Assembly: GCA_046299555.1 (NCBI GenBank)
Contig: JBKBHS010000002.1
Location: 398,973 to 462,972 of the forward strand
Reading direction: 5' to 3'
DNA from: CALKJP01 sp046299555
GTDB lineage: Bacteria; Bacteroidota; Bacteroidia; JACCXN01
Length of the DNA stretch: 64,000 nt
Part shown: positions 35,266 to 45,298 of the stretch, one piece after another
Position numbering within the stretch: the first letter of the stretch is position 1
Layout: each line of letters opens with the position of its first letter
Position numbers and translations under genes: made by a program
Notes under the pieces: model-generated
What the model was told of the DNA's origin: nothing
Seen by the model: only the letters and a program-made list of their open reading frames with translations
Database searches by the model: none

Positions 35266-36312
35266 ATGAAAAAATACTTGCTTCTATTTCATTTTGCAGC
35301 TATAATAAGTTTAGCTGTATCAGCACAAGGAAAATTTTTACGTCAAAATATAAATGCCTTTGTGTATAGTCAAATTGATTCTGTATTTCTAACTGCTCAA
35401 AATGGAGATACGATTTACCTTCCTGGAGGAAGTTACAATATAGGGACATTAATAATTGATAAAAATGTAAAAGTTTTTGGTGCAGGTCATTTCCCTGACT
35501 CTACAACTGCAACTAACCCAACTATATTAAATGGTAGTATAAGATTATACTCAGGAGCAAGTAATAGCATGCTTACCGGATTTTACTTAACCGGAGATAT
35601 TTATTTTGGGAATAGCACGGCAAACAATAATGCAACACAAATTGAAATATTAAGATGTAATGTTCAAAATATAACTCTTAACTACGATTATTATAGTCAA
35701 AACAGCAATGTTTCATTTATAAATATTAAAGAAAATATCATCAGAGGAAGTGTTTTAGGTATGAAAGCTCAAAATATTTTAGTTGAAAAAAACCTTATAA
35801 ATGGTGCAATTGAACATTTTGGTAATGGTAATTTATTGGTGAAAAATAATACTTTTTTAGGTGGTGCTGGTTGCCCGGCATTTCAGTTTAATAATATATA
35901 CAATAGCTTAATACAAAATAATATCATAATGAACTCAGGGGCATGCAGCAATCAATCAATTCAAACTAATGTAAATAGTTGTACTTTTCAAAATAATGTG
36001 TTTAACGGAAACTTTAATTTTCCGTATGGTACCAATATAGGAACAGGTAATTGGGCAAATGTTTCATTTACCAACTTTTTTGTAAATGAAACCAATTTTA
36101 CAATAGATTATCAAAGTGATTATCATATACAAAATCCTACAACATATTTAGGAACGGATGGTACACAAGTAGGTATTTATGGTACAACTGCTCCATTTAA
36201 AGTTGGTTCATTACCAACCAACCCCCATATATCATCAAAAAATATAGCACCGCAAACCAATTCAAATGGAGATTTAAATATTCAAATTCAGGTAAATGCT
36301 CAAAACAATTAA
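35266..36312 (+). CDS. Secreted right-handed beta-helix protein (copy 1)
   Basis: A 348-residue exported protein: signal peptide to LAVSAQG, then a pectate-lyase-like beta-helix with Asn-rich turns (ILRCNVQNITL, ILVEKNLINGAIEHFGNGNL, LVKNNTFLGG, FQNNVFNGNF). An entry block AQNGDTIYLPGGSYNIGTL matches GDTIYLPGG-type helix caps. The last 35 residues (LPTNPHISSKNIAPQTNSNG) are a separate conserved tail, shared with the next gene, and differ from a standard type IX sorting domain. No lyase catalytic residues are recognisable. First gene of a three-gene operon. Confidence 0.82.
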   Translation: MKKYLLLFHFAAIISLAVSAQGKFLRQNINAFVYSQIDSVFLTAQNGDTIYLPGGSYNIGTLIIDKNVKVFGAGHFPDSTTATNPTILNGSIRLYSGASNSMLTGFYLTGDIYFGNSTANNNATQIEILRCNVQNITLNYDYYSQNSNVSFINIKENIIRGSVLGMKAQNILVEKNLINGAIEHFGNGNLLVKNNTFLGGAGCPAFQFNNIYNSLIQNNIIMNSGACSNQSIQTNVNSCTFQNNVFNGNFNFPYGTNIGTGNWANVSFTNFFVNETNFTIDYQSDYHIQNPTTYLGTDGTQVGIYGTTAPFKVGSLPTNPHISSKNIAPQTNSNGDLNIQIQVNAQNN

Positions 36313-36316
36313 TCAT

Positions 36317-37321
36317 ATGAAAAAAATACTTTTTATTTCGCTTCTTATTTTAAGCTGTAATATTTATGCTCAGCGTAGAATTGCCTTACAGCATAATGGA
36401 AATACTTCAATATATGGAGGTACTAATCCACTTACAGACGCATATAACGATGCTCAAAACGGTGATACTATTTATGTAACAGGAGGATTATTTTCAATTC
36501 CTACTATACAGAAAAAAATCTGCTTGATTGGAACAGGATATTTTAATGATTCGCTTACTGCAACTGGAAGAAGTCAAATAAATGGTATCAATATTGGACC
36601 AGGAGCAAGCGGTACAGTCATAACAGGAGTTTATATTTCAGGTAACTTATATGTAGATGGACATGCAAAAATTGACTCTTTATTTATTTTCAGAAATCAA
36701 ATTACAGGTGATTTTGGCTATCCAGGAGGAAATGTAGATAAAGCCGATAGTTTAAAATCTAAAGATGTTGTTTTTGCAGAAAATCGTGTAAATTCGATTG
36801 GATGCGAAAATGTAAATAATATTAAAGTATTTAACAACATAGCAAAGGGAATAATTGGAGCTAAAAACGGTTGGATTAGAAACAATGTACTTTTAGGAGT
36901 ATGGTATGGTTGTATACATAGTAGCTGCAAAGAATCTTTATTTGAAAATAATTTTTTAATAACTGGATGGTATTATGCTATATACAATAACACCTTTATA
37001 AACAATGTATTTTCCAATGATCCAACCACTGATTTAAATAATACATTTGTTAGTAACTACCCCAATCAAAATATAAATACGGTATTTGTAAATTATATTG
37101 ATGCTAATCCTCATAATTATCTAAATAATTTTCATTTACAAAATCCTTCAAGCTATCCTGCTAATAATGCAACTGAAATAGGTATTTATGGAGGCTTCTA
37201 TCCATTTAAAGAAGGTTCATTACCCACAAACCCGCATATTTCGTCAAAAAATATTGCTACACAAACCAACTCAAATGGAGATTTAAGTATTCAAATAGAA
37301 GTTAGCGCTCAAAATAATTAA
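36317..37321 (+). CDS. Secreted right-handed beta-helix protein (copy 2)
   Basis: A 334-residue paralogue of the preceding protein, with the same order: signal peptide (MKKILFISLLILSCNIYAQ), entry block AQNGDTIYVTGGLFSIPTI, beta-helix turns (VVFAENRVNSIGCENVNNIK) and the same C-terminal tail (NPHISSKNIATQTNSNGDLS). The open frame reaches back to 36296, inside copy 1, but the ATG at 36317, four bases after the copy 1 stop, gives a proper signal peptide. The tails of copies 1 and 2 are also alike in DNA, so the duplication is not ancient. Confidence 0.82.
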   Translation: MKKILFISLLILSCNIYAQRRIALQHNGNTSIYGGTNPLTDAYNDAQNGDTIYVTGGLFSIPTIQKKICLIGTGYFNDSLTATGRSQINGINIGPGASGTVITGVYISGNLYVDGHAKIDSLFIFRNQITGDFGYPGGNVDKADSLKSKDVVFAENRVNSIGCENVNNIKVFNNIAKGIIGAKNGWIRNNVLLGVWYGCIHSSCKESLFENNFLITGWYYAIYNNTFINNVFSNDPTTDLNNTFVSNYPNQNINTVFVNYIDANPHNYLNNFHLQNPSSYPANNATEIGIYGGFYPFKEGSLPTNPHISSKNIATQTNSNGDLSIQIEVSAQNN

Positions 37322-37323
37322 AT

Positions 37324-39708
37324 ATGAAAAAAATATATTCTATATTAATTTTATTTTGTTTGCTATCACAATTCTTATTTGCGCAAAATAAAATAAACCA
37401 ATATGAATATTGGTTTGATAGTAATTATGCTAATAAAATTACTACTTCCATAACTCCGGTTGTAAATTTTCAACTAAATACACAAATTAGTACAGCCTCG
37501 TTAGCTCCCGGCTTGCACACTATTCATTTCCGATTTAGAGATGATAGTTTAAAATACTCATCTGTTATTTCTCAGTTTTTTTATAAAACTGCCAATACCG
37601 GCAGCAGCCCTTCTTCTACACTAAGCTCTTATGAATATTGGTTTGATAATAACTATGCCGGAAAAGTATACGTAAATTTTAGTGGTACAAATTCTACTGA
37701 AAATTTAATTAGTAATATTAATACTAGTTCACTAACACAAGGTTTGCATACTTTCCATATTCGCTTTAAAGACAATACAGACCAATGGAGCAGTGTTTTA
37801 AGTCAGTTTTTTTATAAGCAAAATAATCAATCTGCTGGTCCTGCAAGCTTGCTAACTGCTTATGAGTATTGGTTTGATAATGATTATTTAAATAAAGTAA
37901 GCAACAATTTTAGTGGTTCAAATTCAACTGAAAATTTAATTAGTAATATTAATACTAGTACACTAACACAAGGTTTGCATACTTTCCATATTCGCTTTAA
38001 AGACAATAATGATAAATGGTCGGTAGTATTGAGTCAATTTTTCTATAAACAAAATAATCAAGGTGGTGGACCAACTTCTAATTTAACTGCATATGAATAT
38101 TGGTTTGATAATGATTATAATAATGCAACTATTGTTACATTTAGCGGAAATAATCAACAAGAAAATTTAATAACTAATATCAATACCTCAGTATTAAATT
38201 CAGGCTTACACACTTTTCATATACGATTTAAAGACAGCACCGATAAATGGTCAGTAGTGTTGAGTCAGTTTTTTTATAAAATACCAAGTCAAAATAATGT
38301 TACCAACAATTTAATTACTGCTTATCGTTATTGGATTGACAATAATCATTCTAACTTAAACAGTATTTATTTTAATGTTCCAACACCAAATGTAAACTTG
38401 ATTGACGATTTGGATTTGACAAATGTCTGGAAAGGACAACATACCATTCATTTTCAATTTAAAGATACCCTTGGTATGTGGAGTGTAGTAACTACCGATA
38501 CTATAATAAAAGCCCCTTACCCAATTGCAAGATTTTTAACTAGCGATAGCACTGTTTGTGTGGGCGATACTGTTTACTTTACGAGCACAAGCGTAGATGG
38601 TGATGCTCATGCATGGGATTTCGGAGATGGCAATTTTTCATCTGATTCATTAACGGCTCATGCTTACAGCTCAGCTGGTACATACATAGTAAGCTTAACG
38701 GTAAATGATACTTTAACAGGAAAAGATAGTACCATCACACAAACAATTTATGTTACTGCTTATCCGAATACTGCAATAAATATTATTGGCAACGATACCT
38801 TGTGCCAAGGTGAAAGTTCACAATTAGTTTCACAAGCATCTAATGTAAGCTATTTGTGGAATACACTTGAACAAACGTCATCTATAACGGTATCAAATCA
38901 AGGTGAATATTTTGCCATTATCACAAGTCTTGATAATTCATCCTGTTTTGTAACATCCGATACTGTTTCAATAATTGTAAATCCTTTGCCAATTGTAAAT
39001 CTTGGAAACGATACAAGTATTTGCGAAGGAAATAGTTTAGTTTTAAACGCGAGCAATCCTAATTCATCGTATTTATGGAATACTGGAGCACAAACACCCA
39101 ATATAACAGTTTCAACTTCCAACCAATATTATGTAACTGTTACAAACCAATATAATTGTATTCAATCAGATACAATTAGTGTTATTGTTAATCCATTACC
39201 CATTGCAGGATTTACCTATACAATAAATAACCAAACCGTAACATTTTCAAACACTTCACAACATGGCGTTACGTACAGCTGGGATTTTGGAGATGGCGAA
39301 AATTCAATATCACCGAGTCCTACACACACATATCCTGCAAGCGGAGGAACATTCACCGTTCAATTAACTGTTACAAATAATTGTGGAACTAATACTTATA
39401 CACAAGTAATAACTATTGCACCGAACAATATAGAAGAACACACTGAAAAACAATTTGAAGTATCAATTTTCCCAAATCCTGCGAGAGACAGGGTAAATAT
39501 CAATATTGAGTTAGATAGTGAAAGTACTATTCAAGTAAATATTTATGACTATACAGGTAAATTGATTCAAAACTTAATTAATGAATCTCGTCCTCAAGGA
39601 ACACAATATCTATGGTACAATACACAACAACTAAGTGCAGGAGTTTACTATGTGGAAATTAATAATAACGAAAACAGAATGGTAAAAAAATTGGTTATAA
39701 ACAAATAA
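37324..39708 (+). CDS. Large secreted repeat protein with PKD domains and type IX sorting tail
   Basis: A 794-residue exported protein. After the signal peptide (to FLFAQ) there are five tandem modules of about 78-82 residues, each beginning with YEYWFDNxY and ending with LHTFHIRFKD...WSVVLSQFFYK; the fifth is divergent (YRYWIDNNHSN). Then come a PKD domain (AWDFGDGNF), two Ig-like segments with SYLWNT, a second PKD (YSWDFGDGEN), and a sorting tail VSIFPNPARDRVNI ending KKLVINK. Modules 2 and 3 are nearly identical in DNA over about 85 bases (from about 37687 and 37921; period 234). Starts two bases after copy 2 of the beta-helix pair, so probably co-expressed. Confidence 0.88.
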   Translation: MKKIYSILILFCLLSQFLFAQNKINQYEYWFDSNYANKITTSITPVVNFQLNTQISTASLAPGLHTIHFRFRDDSLKYSSVISQFFYKTANTGSSPSSTLSSYEYWFDNNYAGKVYVNFSGTNSTENLISNINTSSLTQGLHTFHIRFKDNTDQWSSVLSQFFYKQNNQSAGPASLLTAYEYWFDNDYLNKVSNNFSGSNSTENLISNINTSTLTQGLHTFHIRFKDNNDKWSVVLSQFFYKQNNQGGGPTSNLTAYEYWFDNDYNNATIVTFSGNNQQENLITNINTSVLNSGLHTFHIRFKDSTDKWSVVLSQFFYKIPSQNNVTNNLITAYRYWIDNNHSNLNSIYFNVPTPNVNLIDDLDLTNVWKGQHTIHFQFKDTLGMWSVVTTDTIIKAPYPIARFLTSDSTVCVGDTVYFTSTSVDGDAHAWDFGDGNFSSDSLTAHAYSSAGTYIVSLTVNDTLTGKDSTITQTIYVTAYPNTAINIIGNDTLCQGESSQLVSQASNVSYLWNTLEQTSSITVSNQGEYFAIITSLDNSSCFVTSDTVSIIVNPLPIVNLGNDTSICEGNSLVLNASNPNSSYLWNTGAQTPNITVSTSNQYYVTVTNQYNCIQSDTISVIVNPLPIAGFTYTINNQTVTFSNTSQHGVTYSWDFGDGENSISPSPTHTYPASGGTFTVQLTVTNNCGTNTYTQVITIAPNNIEEHTEKQFEVSIFPNPARDRVNINIELDSESTIQVNIYDYTGKLIQNLINESRPQGTQYLWYNTQQLSAGVYYVEINNNENRMVKKLVINK

Positions 39709-39730
39709 AAAACCTTAAATACTATTAATA

Positions 39731-39760
39731 AAAAAGTGGGCTAAAAACCCACTTTTTTTT
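39731..39760. terminator. Bidirectional terminator between the beta-helix operon and deaD
   Basis: AAAAAGTGGG / CCCACTTTTT with a CTAAAAA loop and a run of eight T; it can serve both converging units. Confidence 0.93.
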
Positions 39761-39780
39761 ATTAAAACAAATCATTTCAA

Positions 39781-41592
39781 TTAATAGCGTTTAGTCTTTT
39801 TAAATCCGCCTTCTTTTCTTAGTCTGCTTCCTCTGCTGCCGCTATCACCTTTTGAAGAATAGGATTTGCTTCTACCATAAGAACCTTTTGAAGAACTTCC
39901 TCCACCAGAACGTGAGTTACCATACCCACCTCCGCCTGAGCGTGAACGGAAACCACCTCCGCCTCCACCTTTTTCTTCTGATTGTTCAACGCGAATCTGA
40001 CGACCATTATATTCTTGATTACTTAATGCATCAATTACTAATTGACTTACTTCCGGATTAACATTTACAAAAGAGAAATTGCCTTTAATATCAATTCTTC
40101 CTATAGCATCTTTGGTAATACCAGTACTATCGCAAATAATTCGTAATAATGCACCGGCATTTAATTTATCCATTTCTCCAATATTGAAGAATAAACGTGC
40201 ATTATTTTGATCTCTACTTCCACTATAACTTTCTTTACCGGAAGAACCTTTTAAACGAGTAGTATCTACATTGTTTAAATCCTGAGCATTTTTGTAATAA
40301 GATAAGAATCTGTTAAATTCTAAACTAATTACTTTTTTTATCAATTCTTCTTTACTTAAATCTGAAAATTCTTGATATGCTTTATCTAAATAAGCAGCTA
40401 TTTCATTTTCATCAACTTCGGTTTCATGAATTTTATTAATCAAATGATATAATTGTTTTTCACAAACTTGTACACCCGTAGGAACTTGTTTTCTTTCAAA
40501 CTTTGATTTTATGATTCTTTCAATTTGAGCAATTTTTCCAACCTCACGAGTATTTATTATGGCTATGGATGTACCACTTTTCCCTGCTCTGGCTGTTCTA
40601 CCGCTTCGATGTGTATAATTTTCAACATCTTCGGGTAAACTGTAGTGTATTACATGAGTTACATTATCAACATCAATACCTCTTGCAGCAACATCAGTAG
40701 CTATAAGTATTTGTAAATTTTTACTTCTGAAACGAGCCATTACTTTATCTCTTTGCGCCTGACTTAAATCACCATGAAGTGCGTCTGCATTGTATCCATC
40801 TTTCATTAAATGCTCAGCTATTAATTGCGTATCATTTTTAGTACGGCAAAAAATAATTCCAAAAATATCCGGATAAAAATCAATAATTCGTTTTAATGCT
40901 TTGTAACGATCACGCTCATGCACCACATAATACTCATGCGAAATATTTGTTGCTCCACTGTTTTTAGCCCCAACTGAAATCTCTTTTGGATTATTCATAT
41001 AGTTCTTAGCAATACGAGCAACCTCAGCAGGCATGGTTGCACTAAATAACCATGTAAGTTTAGAATCCGGTGTAGTCGCTAATATTGTATCAATATCTTC
41101 TTTAAAACCCATATTTAACATTTCATCAGCCTCATCTAAAACCACTACGTTAACTTTATCTAACTTTAGTTTTCCGCGTTCCATCATATCTATCGTTCTG
41201 CCCGGAGTACCAACAACAATATGTGCTCCTGTATTTAATTCTCTAATTTGTTTATCAATACTTACACCTCCATAAATTGGAATTATTTTAGCATTGCTAA
41301 TGTATTTTGCGTAACTCTGTAAATCTTTGGTAATTTGCAAACAAAGTTCACGTGTTGGACATAACACAATAGCTTGAGTATCGCGTTTGGTAAAATCTAT
41401 TTGATGAAGTAATGGCAGCCCAAATGCTGCAGTTTTACCTGTTCCGGTTTGTGCTAATCCGACTAAATCAGTATCGCCATTAAGTAAAATAGGTATTGCT
41501 TGTTGTTGGATTGGTGTGGGAGTTGAAAATCCAAGATCTTTAACCGCACGTAGAATTGGCTCTGCCAATCCTAATGTTTCAAATTCATTCAT
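39781..41592 (-). CDS. deaD: DEAD-box RNA helicase (DeaD/CsdA-like)
   Basis: A 603-residue RNA helicase. The Q motif (FSTPTPIQQQAIP) is at about 22-34, Walker A AQTGTGKT at 47-54, then PTRELCLQ, VVLDEADEMLNMGF, SATMP and HRSGRTARAGKSG. After the helicase core an alpha-helical linker and a DbpA-type RNA-binding domain (about 465-545, ending VEQSEEK) follow. The last 55 residues are a Gly/Ser/Arg-rich tail, a common nonspecific RNA-binding extension. Likely works in ribosome assembly or cold adaptation. Confidence 0.95.
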   Translation of the reverse strand: MNEFETLGLAEPILRAVKDLGFSTPTPIQQQAIPILLNGDTDLVGLAQTGTGKTAAFGLPLLHQIDFTKRDTQAIVLCPTRELCLQITKDLQSYAKYISNAKIIPIYGGVSIDKQIRELNTGAHIVVGTPGRTIDMMERGKLKLDKVNVVVLDEADEMLNMGFKEDIDTILATTPDSKLTWLFSATMPAEVARIAKNYMNNPKEISVGAKNSGATNISHEYYVVHERDRYKALKRIIDFYPDIFGIIFCRTKNDTQLIAEHLMKDGYNADALHGDLSQAQRDKVMARFRSKNLQILIATDVAARGIDVDNVTHVIHYSLPEDVENYTHRSGRTARAGKSGTSIAIINTREVGKIAQIERIIKSKFERKQVPTGVQVCEKQLYHLINKIHETEVDENEIAAYLDKAYQEFSDLSKEELIKKVISLEFNRFLSYYKNAQDLNNVDTTRLKGSSGKESYSGSRDQNNARLFFNIGEMDKLNAGALLRIICDSTGITKDAIGRIDIKGNFSFVNVNPEVSQLVIDALSNQEYNGRQIRVEQSEEKGGGGGGFRSRSGGGGYGNSRSGGGSSSKGSYGRSKSYSSKGDSGSRGSRLRKEGGFKKTKRY

Positions 41593-41617
41593 TTATTTAT
41601 TATTATTAATTAAGCTG

Positions 41618-41625
41618 CAAAGGTA
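41618..41625 (-). promoter_or_regulatory. deaD -7 box (TACCTTTG)
   Basis: On the minus strand TACCTTTG followed by CA lies 26 bases before the deaD ATG. Confidence 0.55.
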
Positions 41626-41912
41626 CAACAATAAATTGGTCTTATTGCTATTTAATCTGTTTTTAGCACTTAAATTGTAATTTTTACTAAATAAATCGTT
41701 CTTAAATTTGATAATGATTTATTCATATCTTCAGTAAATTGCGATTGAAATACTAATTAAACCCTCTTAATTTTCTTGTTTACGACTTTATTTTATTTAA
41801 ATAAAGTGTCAGACCTAAAGTCATATTTATTTGTAATAATGCAATAAATTATATTTCGATTTAAACAATTCAATTAATTTAAACTTAATTAATTTCTTTT
41901 AAAGATTTTTTA
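41626..41912. other. AT-rich intergenic stretch, nothing recognised
   Basis: About 290 bases between the deaD promoter and the 3' end of the NYN gene. I see no open frame, tRNA, strong hairpin or repeat. It may hold regulatory sequence for deaD; both flanking genes run leftward. Confidence 0.5.
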
Positions 41913-42419
41913 TCACTTTTTATGCTTTTTATAATTATGAGGCTGAAAAGTTTTAAATATAAAACAATCTTCAATTCCAATAGGAATAAAATAATCTGCT
42001 TCTTCTACTAAAATAGATGCAGTAGCATCAGGTACAGCTGCTATTTCAACTCTTACTCCCTTAGATTGCAAATGTCTTACTAGCTCTACATAATCTGAGT
42101 CGCCTGAAAGTATGATAATTGTATCAACCTTTTCAGCAATTTGAGTTGCATAAATTGTAAGTGGTATATCTGCAGACTTATGACAAGGAATAACAGAGCC
42201 ATGATAATTTTCATGCAAACGTTCTGCTAATTTTGATGATATACTTACTCCTTCTCTAAAATAAAGTAATCTATTTAGAGCTCTATTCCCAAGTAGTTTA
42301 GGAATTAATATGTCAAAATTAAGCATAGCATTGGTATCTTTTACCAAATTATGAAGTGCAATCTCAATATTGTTTCCATCAATTAATATAGCAACCGACT
42401 GGCTAATGTTTATATTCAT
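41913..42419 (-). CDS. NYN-domain (LabA/DUF88-like) putative RNase
   Basis: A 168-residue PIN-like nuclease domain of the NYN family. The acidic metal-binding residues are in place: D14 in LIDGNNIEI, D84 in KSADIPL, and D107/D109 in LSGDSDYVEL. The C-terminal 20 residues are basic. Such proteins are presumed RNases in RNA processing or small-RNA decay. Monocistronic; the downstream neighbour deaD is also an RNA enzyme, but a link is not shown. Confidence 0.87.
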   Translation of the reverse strand: MNINISQSVAILIDGNNIEIALHNLVKDTNAMLNFDILIPKLLGNRALNRLLYFREGVSISSKLAERLHENYHGSVIPCHKSADIPLTIYATQIAEKVDTIIILSGDSDYVELVRHLQSKGVRVEIAAVPDATASILVEEADYFIPIGIEDCFIFKTFQPHNYKKHKK

Positions 42420-42553
42420 ACTTTAAAGTATTGTTATTTTTAAATAATTTAAACTTAGTTATTTGTTAATTGTACTTCTTCGAATTAAATTATAAAATTT
42501 AAAACTTACAACTCATTTTTACTATTTTTACACATCAAAAAATATTTTAAATC

Positions 42554-44602
42554 ATGAATAAACTTCATAATTACGCTTTAGGGAAATGGATTGCCGGAGA
42601 AGGCGATGGTCAAATTCTATATAATGCAATTACAGGCGAAGCTATTGCAAGCGCGAGCAGTAAAGGCTTAGATTTTGGTGCTATGTGCGATTATGCTCGT
42701 AAAGTAGGTGGTCCTAAATTACGAAAAATGACCTTTCATGAACGCGGTAGAATGCTTAAAGCTCTTGCATTACATCTTTTAAGTAAAAAAGAAGAGTTTT
42801 ATAAAATCAGTTGGGCTACCGGTGCCACTCGAGCCGATAGCTGGGTAGATATAGAAGGTGGAATAGGTAATTTATTTTCATACGCATCACTTCGCAGACA
42901 ATTTCCGGATGAGCCATATTGTGTTGAAGGAGATGTTGCTAAACTTTCTAAAAACGGAACTTTTATTGGTCATCACATTTGTGTTCCTAAAGAAGGTGTC
43001 GCCATTCACATCAATGCATTTAATTTCCCTGTATGGGGTATGTTAGAAAAAGTTGCAGTTAACTGGCTTGCCGGAGTACCGGCTATAGTTAAACCGGCTA
43101 CACTCACTTCTTATTTAACAGAAGCGGTTGCTAAAGAAATTATAGCATCAGGTATTTTACCGGAAGGCGCTTTACAGTTAATATGTGGTAGTGCCAGTGG
43201 CATATTGGATCATGTAATAAATCAGGATGTAGTAACTTTTACAGGCTCTGCACATACCGGTAAAATGCTTAAGTCGCATCCTCGTATTATTGAAGAATCT
43301 GTTCCTTTTAACATGGAAGCTGATTCTCTAAATGCCTGCATTTTAGGGCAAGATGTAAAAGTAGGTTCTCCTGAATTTGATATTTTCATTAAAGAAGTTC
43401 AACGCGAAATGACTACTAAAGCAGGACAAAAATGTACTGCTGTTAGGCGTATATTAGTTCCTGAAAATATGGTGGAAGATGTACAAATTGCTTTAGGTAA
43501 AAGATTAGCAAGCACTGTAATTGGCGACCCAAATGTAGAAGGTGTTCGCATGGGAGCTTTAGCCGGAAAATCTCAAGTTGAAGAAGTTAAAGAAAAAGTT
43601 TTACAACTAAGCAAAACACAAAAAATTGTTTTTGGCGACTTAGAAAATTTTGCTGTTACAGGTGCCGATAAAAACAAAGGAGCATTTATGTCGCCCATAT
43701 TGTTTTTAAATGAAAATCCTTTTGTAAACACCGATTGTCATAACATTGAAGCATTTGGCCCGGTTAGTACGATTATTCCTTACAAAACAACCGAAGAAGC
43801 CATTGAATTAACAAAACTTGGAAAAGGTTCATTAGTAAGTTCAATTGTTACTGCCGATGATAATATAGCACGAGAATATGTATTGGGCGCAGCATGCATG
43901 CATGGCAGAATTTTAATTTTAAATAACGATTGTGCGAAAGAAAGTACCGGACATGGTTCTCCTATGCCAATGCTGGTTCATGGTGGCCCCGGAAGAGCAG
44001 GTGGTGGCGAAGAAATGGGCGGAAAACGCGGAGTATTCCATTATTTGCAACGTACAGCCATACAAGGTTCTCCTACTACACTTACTAAAGTTACCAATCA
44101 ATATCAATACGGAGCTAAGTACATTGAAAAAGACAAACATCCATTCCAATATTATTTCGAAGAATTAGAAATCGGACAAACATTAATTACAGCCAAACAT
44201 ACCGTTAGCGAAGCAGATATTGTAAATTTTGCCAACGTTAGCGGTGATAATTTTTATGCACACATGGATGCTACATCGCTTGAAGGAACCATATTTACCG
44301 GAAGAGTAGCTCATGGATATTTTATACTTTCTAAAGCTGCAGGTTTATTTGTTGATGCTAAAAAAGGACCGGTGTTATTAAATTATGGATTAGACGAATG
44401 TCGTTTTACAAAGCCTGTTTATCCCGGAATGACTATCGGAGTTCGATTTACTTGTAAAGAAAAGATAAATCAAGAAAAAAAATCTGATGACGATATAGCT
44501 AAAGGAATTGTAAAATGGTTGGTAGATGTATATGATGAAACCGGTGAAACAGTTGCTATTGCTACTATTTTAACCATGGTAAAAAAACTCAATCAGGAAT
44601 AA
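42554..44602 (+). CDS. paaZ: PaaZ-type bifunctional aldehyde dehydrogenase / enoyl-CoA hydratase
   Basis: A 682-residue fusion. Residues 1-520 are an aldehyde dehydrogenase with catalytic Cys294 in GQKCTAVRRI and the NAD block TFTGSAHTGK. Residues 545-682 form a MaoC-like hot-dog hydratase (VSGDNFYAHMD, GRVAHGYFILS). In the phenylacetate pathway PaaZ opens the oxepin-CoA ring and oxidises the aldehyde. No other paa gene is adjacent, so the pathway must be elsewhere, or this copy is used for another CoA-linked aldehyde. Confidence 0.93.
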   Translation: MNKLHNYALGKWIAGEGDGQILYNAITGEAIASASSKGLDFGAMCDYARKVGGPKLRKMTFHERGRMLKALALHLLSKKEEFYKISWATGATRADSWVDIEGGIGNLFSYASLRRQFPDEPYCVEGDVAKLSKNGTFIGHHICVPKEGVAIHINAFNFPVWGMLEKVAVNWLAGVPAIVKPATLTSYLTEAVAKEIIASGILPEGALQLICGSASGILDHVINQDVVTFTGSAHTGKMLKSHPRIIEESVPFNMEADSLNACILGQDVKVGSPEFDIFIKEVQREMTTKAGQKCTAVRRILVPENMVEDVQIALGKRLASTVIGDPNVEGVRMGALAGKSQVEEVKEKVLQLSKTQKIVFGDLENFAVTGADKNKGAFMSPILFLNENPFVNTDCHNIEAFGPVSTIIPYKTTEEAIELTKLGKGSLVSSIVTADDNIAREYVLGAACMHGRILILNNDCAKESTGHGSPMPMLVHGGPGRAGGGEEMGGKRGVFHYLQRTAIQGSPTTLTKVTNQYQYGAKYIEKDKHPFQYYFEELEIGQTLITAKHTVSEADIVNFANVSGDNFYAHMDATSLEGTIFTGRVAHGYFILSKAAGLFVDAKKGPVLLNYGLDECRFTKPVYPGMTIGVRFTCKEKINQEKKSDDDIAKGIVKWLVDVYDETGETVAIATILTMVKKLNQE

Positions 44603-44671
44603 ATGCTAGTTATCTGATGAAAGTTGGAAAAGATGACAAAAGACAAAGGAACAAAGACGAATGACCTCTTT

Positions 44672-44696
44672 AATTTTTGAATTTTTGAATTTTTGA
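44672..44696. repeat. Short tandem AATTTTTG repeat (x3)
   Basis: Three copies of AATTTTTG in the gap between paaZ and gldH; the rest of this 212-base gap is AT-rich with no gene. Confidence 0.8.
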
Positions 44697-44814
44697 TTTG
44701 ATGATTTTTTTCCTTTGTTAATCTGTAATCTTTTAAATTTATTGAATCGTATGCATTTGTGATTAATTTTTATAATATCAATCCGTTTCAAATTATCTCT
44801 ATGTAATCCTCATA

Positions 44815-45297
44815 ATGAAAATTAAAAGACCGTTTATTAATTTACTTTCATTCTTCATGCTATTGTTTACTATGGTTTCATGTAATCCAAACAGGATATA
44901 TGAAAAACATATAGAACTTTCTGAAAATATTGAATGGAAAAAAAGTGATGTAAAAAGATTTGAAATTGATATAAAAGACAATGCAATTCCCTATGATTTT
45001 TACCTTGCTTTTAGATATGCTGACGGTTATCCGTTTACATCCGTAAAATTACTTTTAAAAGAAATTCAACCGGATGGAACTTTTGAAGAGCTTCCATACG
45101 AATTACAATTGCGCAATGAAAATGGAGAATATATTGGTTCACCCGGATTTGATATTTGGGATAGCGAACATTTAATTCTCCCCAAAAAAATATTTCCTAA
45201 AAATGGAAAATACGTTTACGAAATTTCGCATGATATGCCTTTAGATCCCTTACCAATGGTGATGGAAGTAGGAATAATAATTGAAAAAGCCAATTAG
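44815..45297 (+). CDS. gldH: Gliding motility lipoprotein GldH-like
   Basis: A 160-residue lipoprotein with lipobox FTMVSC and the GldH opening NRIYEKHIELSENIEW. Later blocks GFDIWDSEHLILP and YEISHDMPLDPLPMVMEVGI fit the GldH C-terminus (NMR-x-DPLPGIM-x-VG). In gliding Bacteroidota GldH is required for motility and surface protein transport, although many non-gliding relatives keep it. First gene of a unit with an ABM protein and gldA. Confidence 0.8.
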   Translation: MKIKRPFINLLSFFMLLFTMVSCNPNRIYEKHIELSENIEWKKSDVKRFEIDIKDNAIPYDFYLAFRYADGYPFTSVKLLLKEIQPDGTFEELPYELQLRNENGEYIGSPGFDIWDSEHLILPKKIFPKNGKYVYEISHDMPLDPLPMVMEVGIIIEKAN

Positions 45298-45298
45298 C

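Noticed and set aside
44606..44981. Two short minus-strand frames around the start of gldH
   Set aside because: Low-complexity AT-rich sequence or antisense to gldH, no recognisable features.
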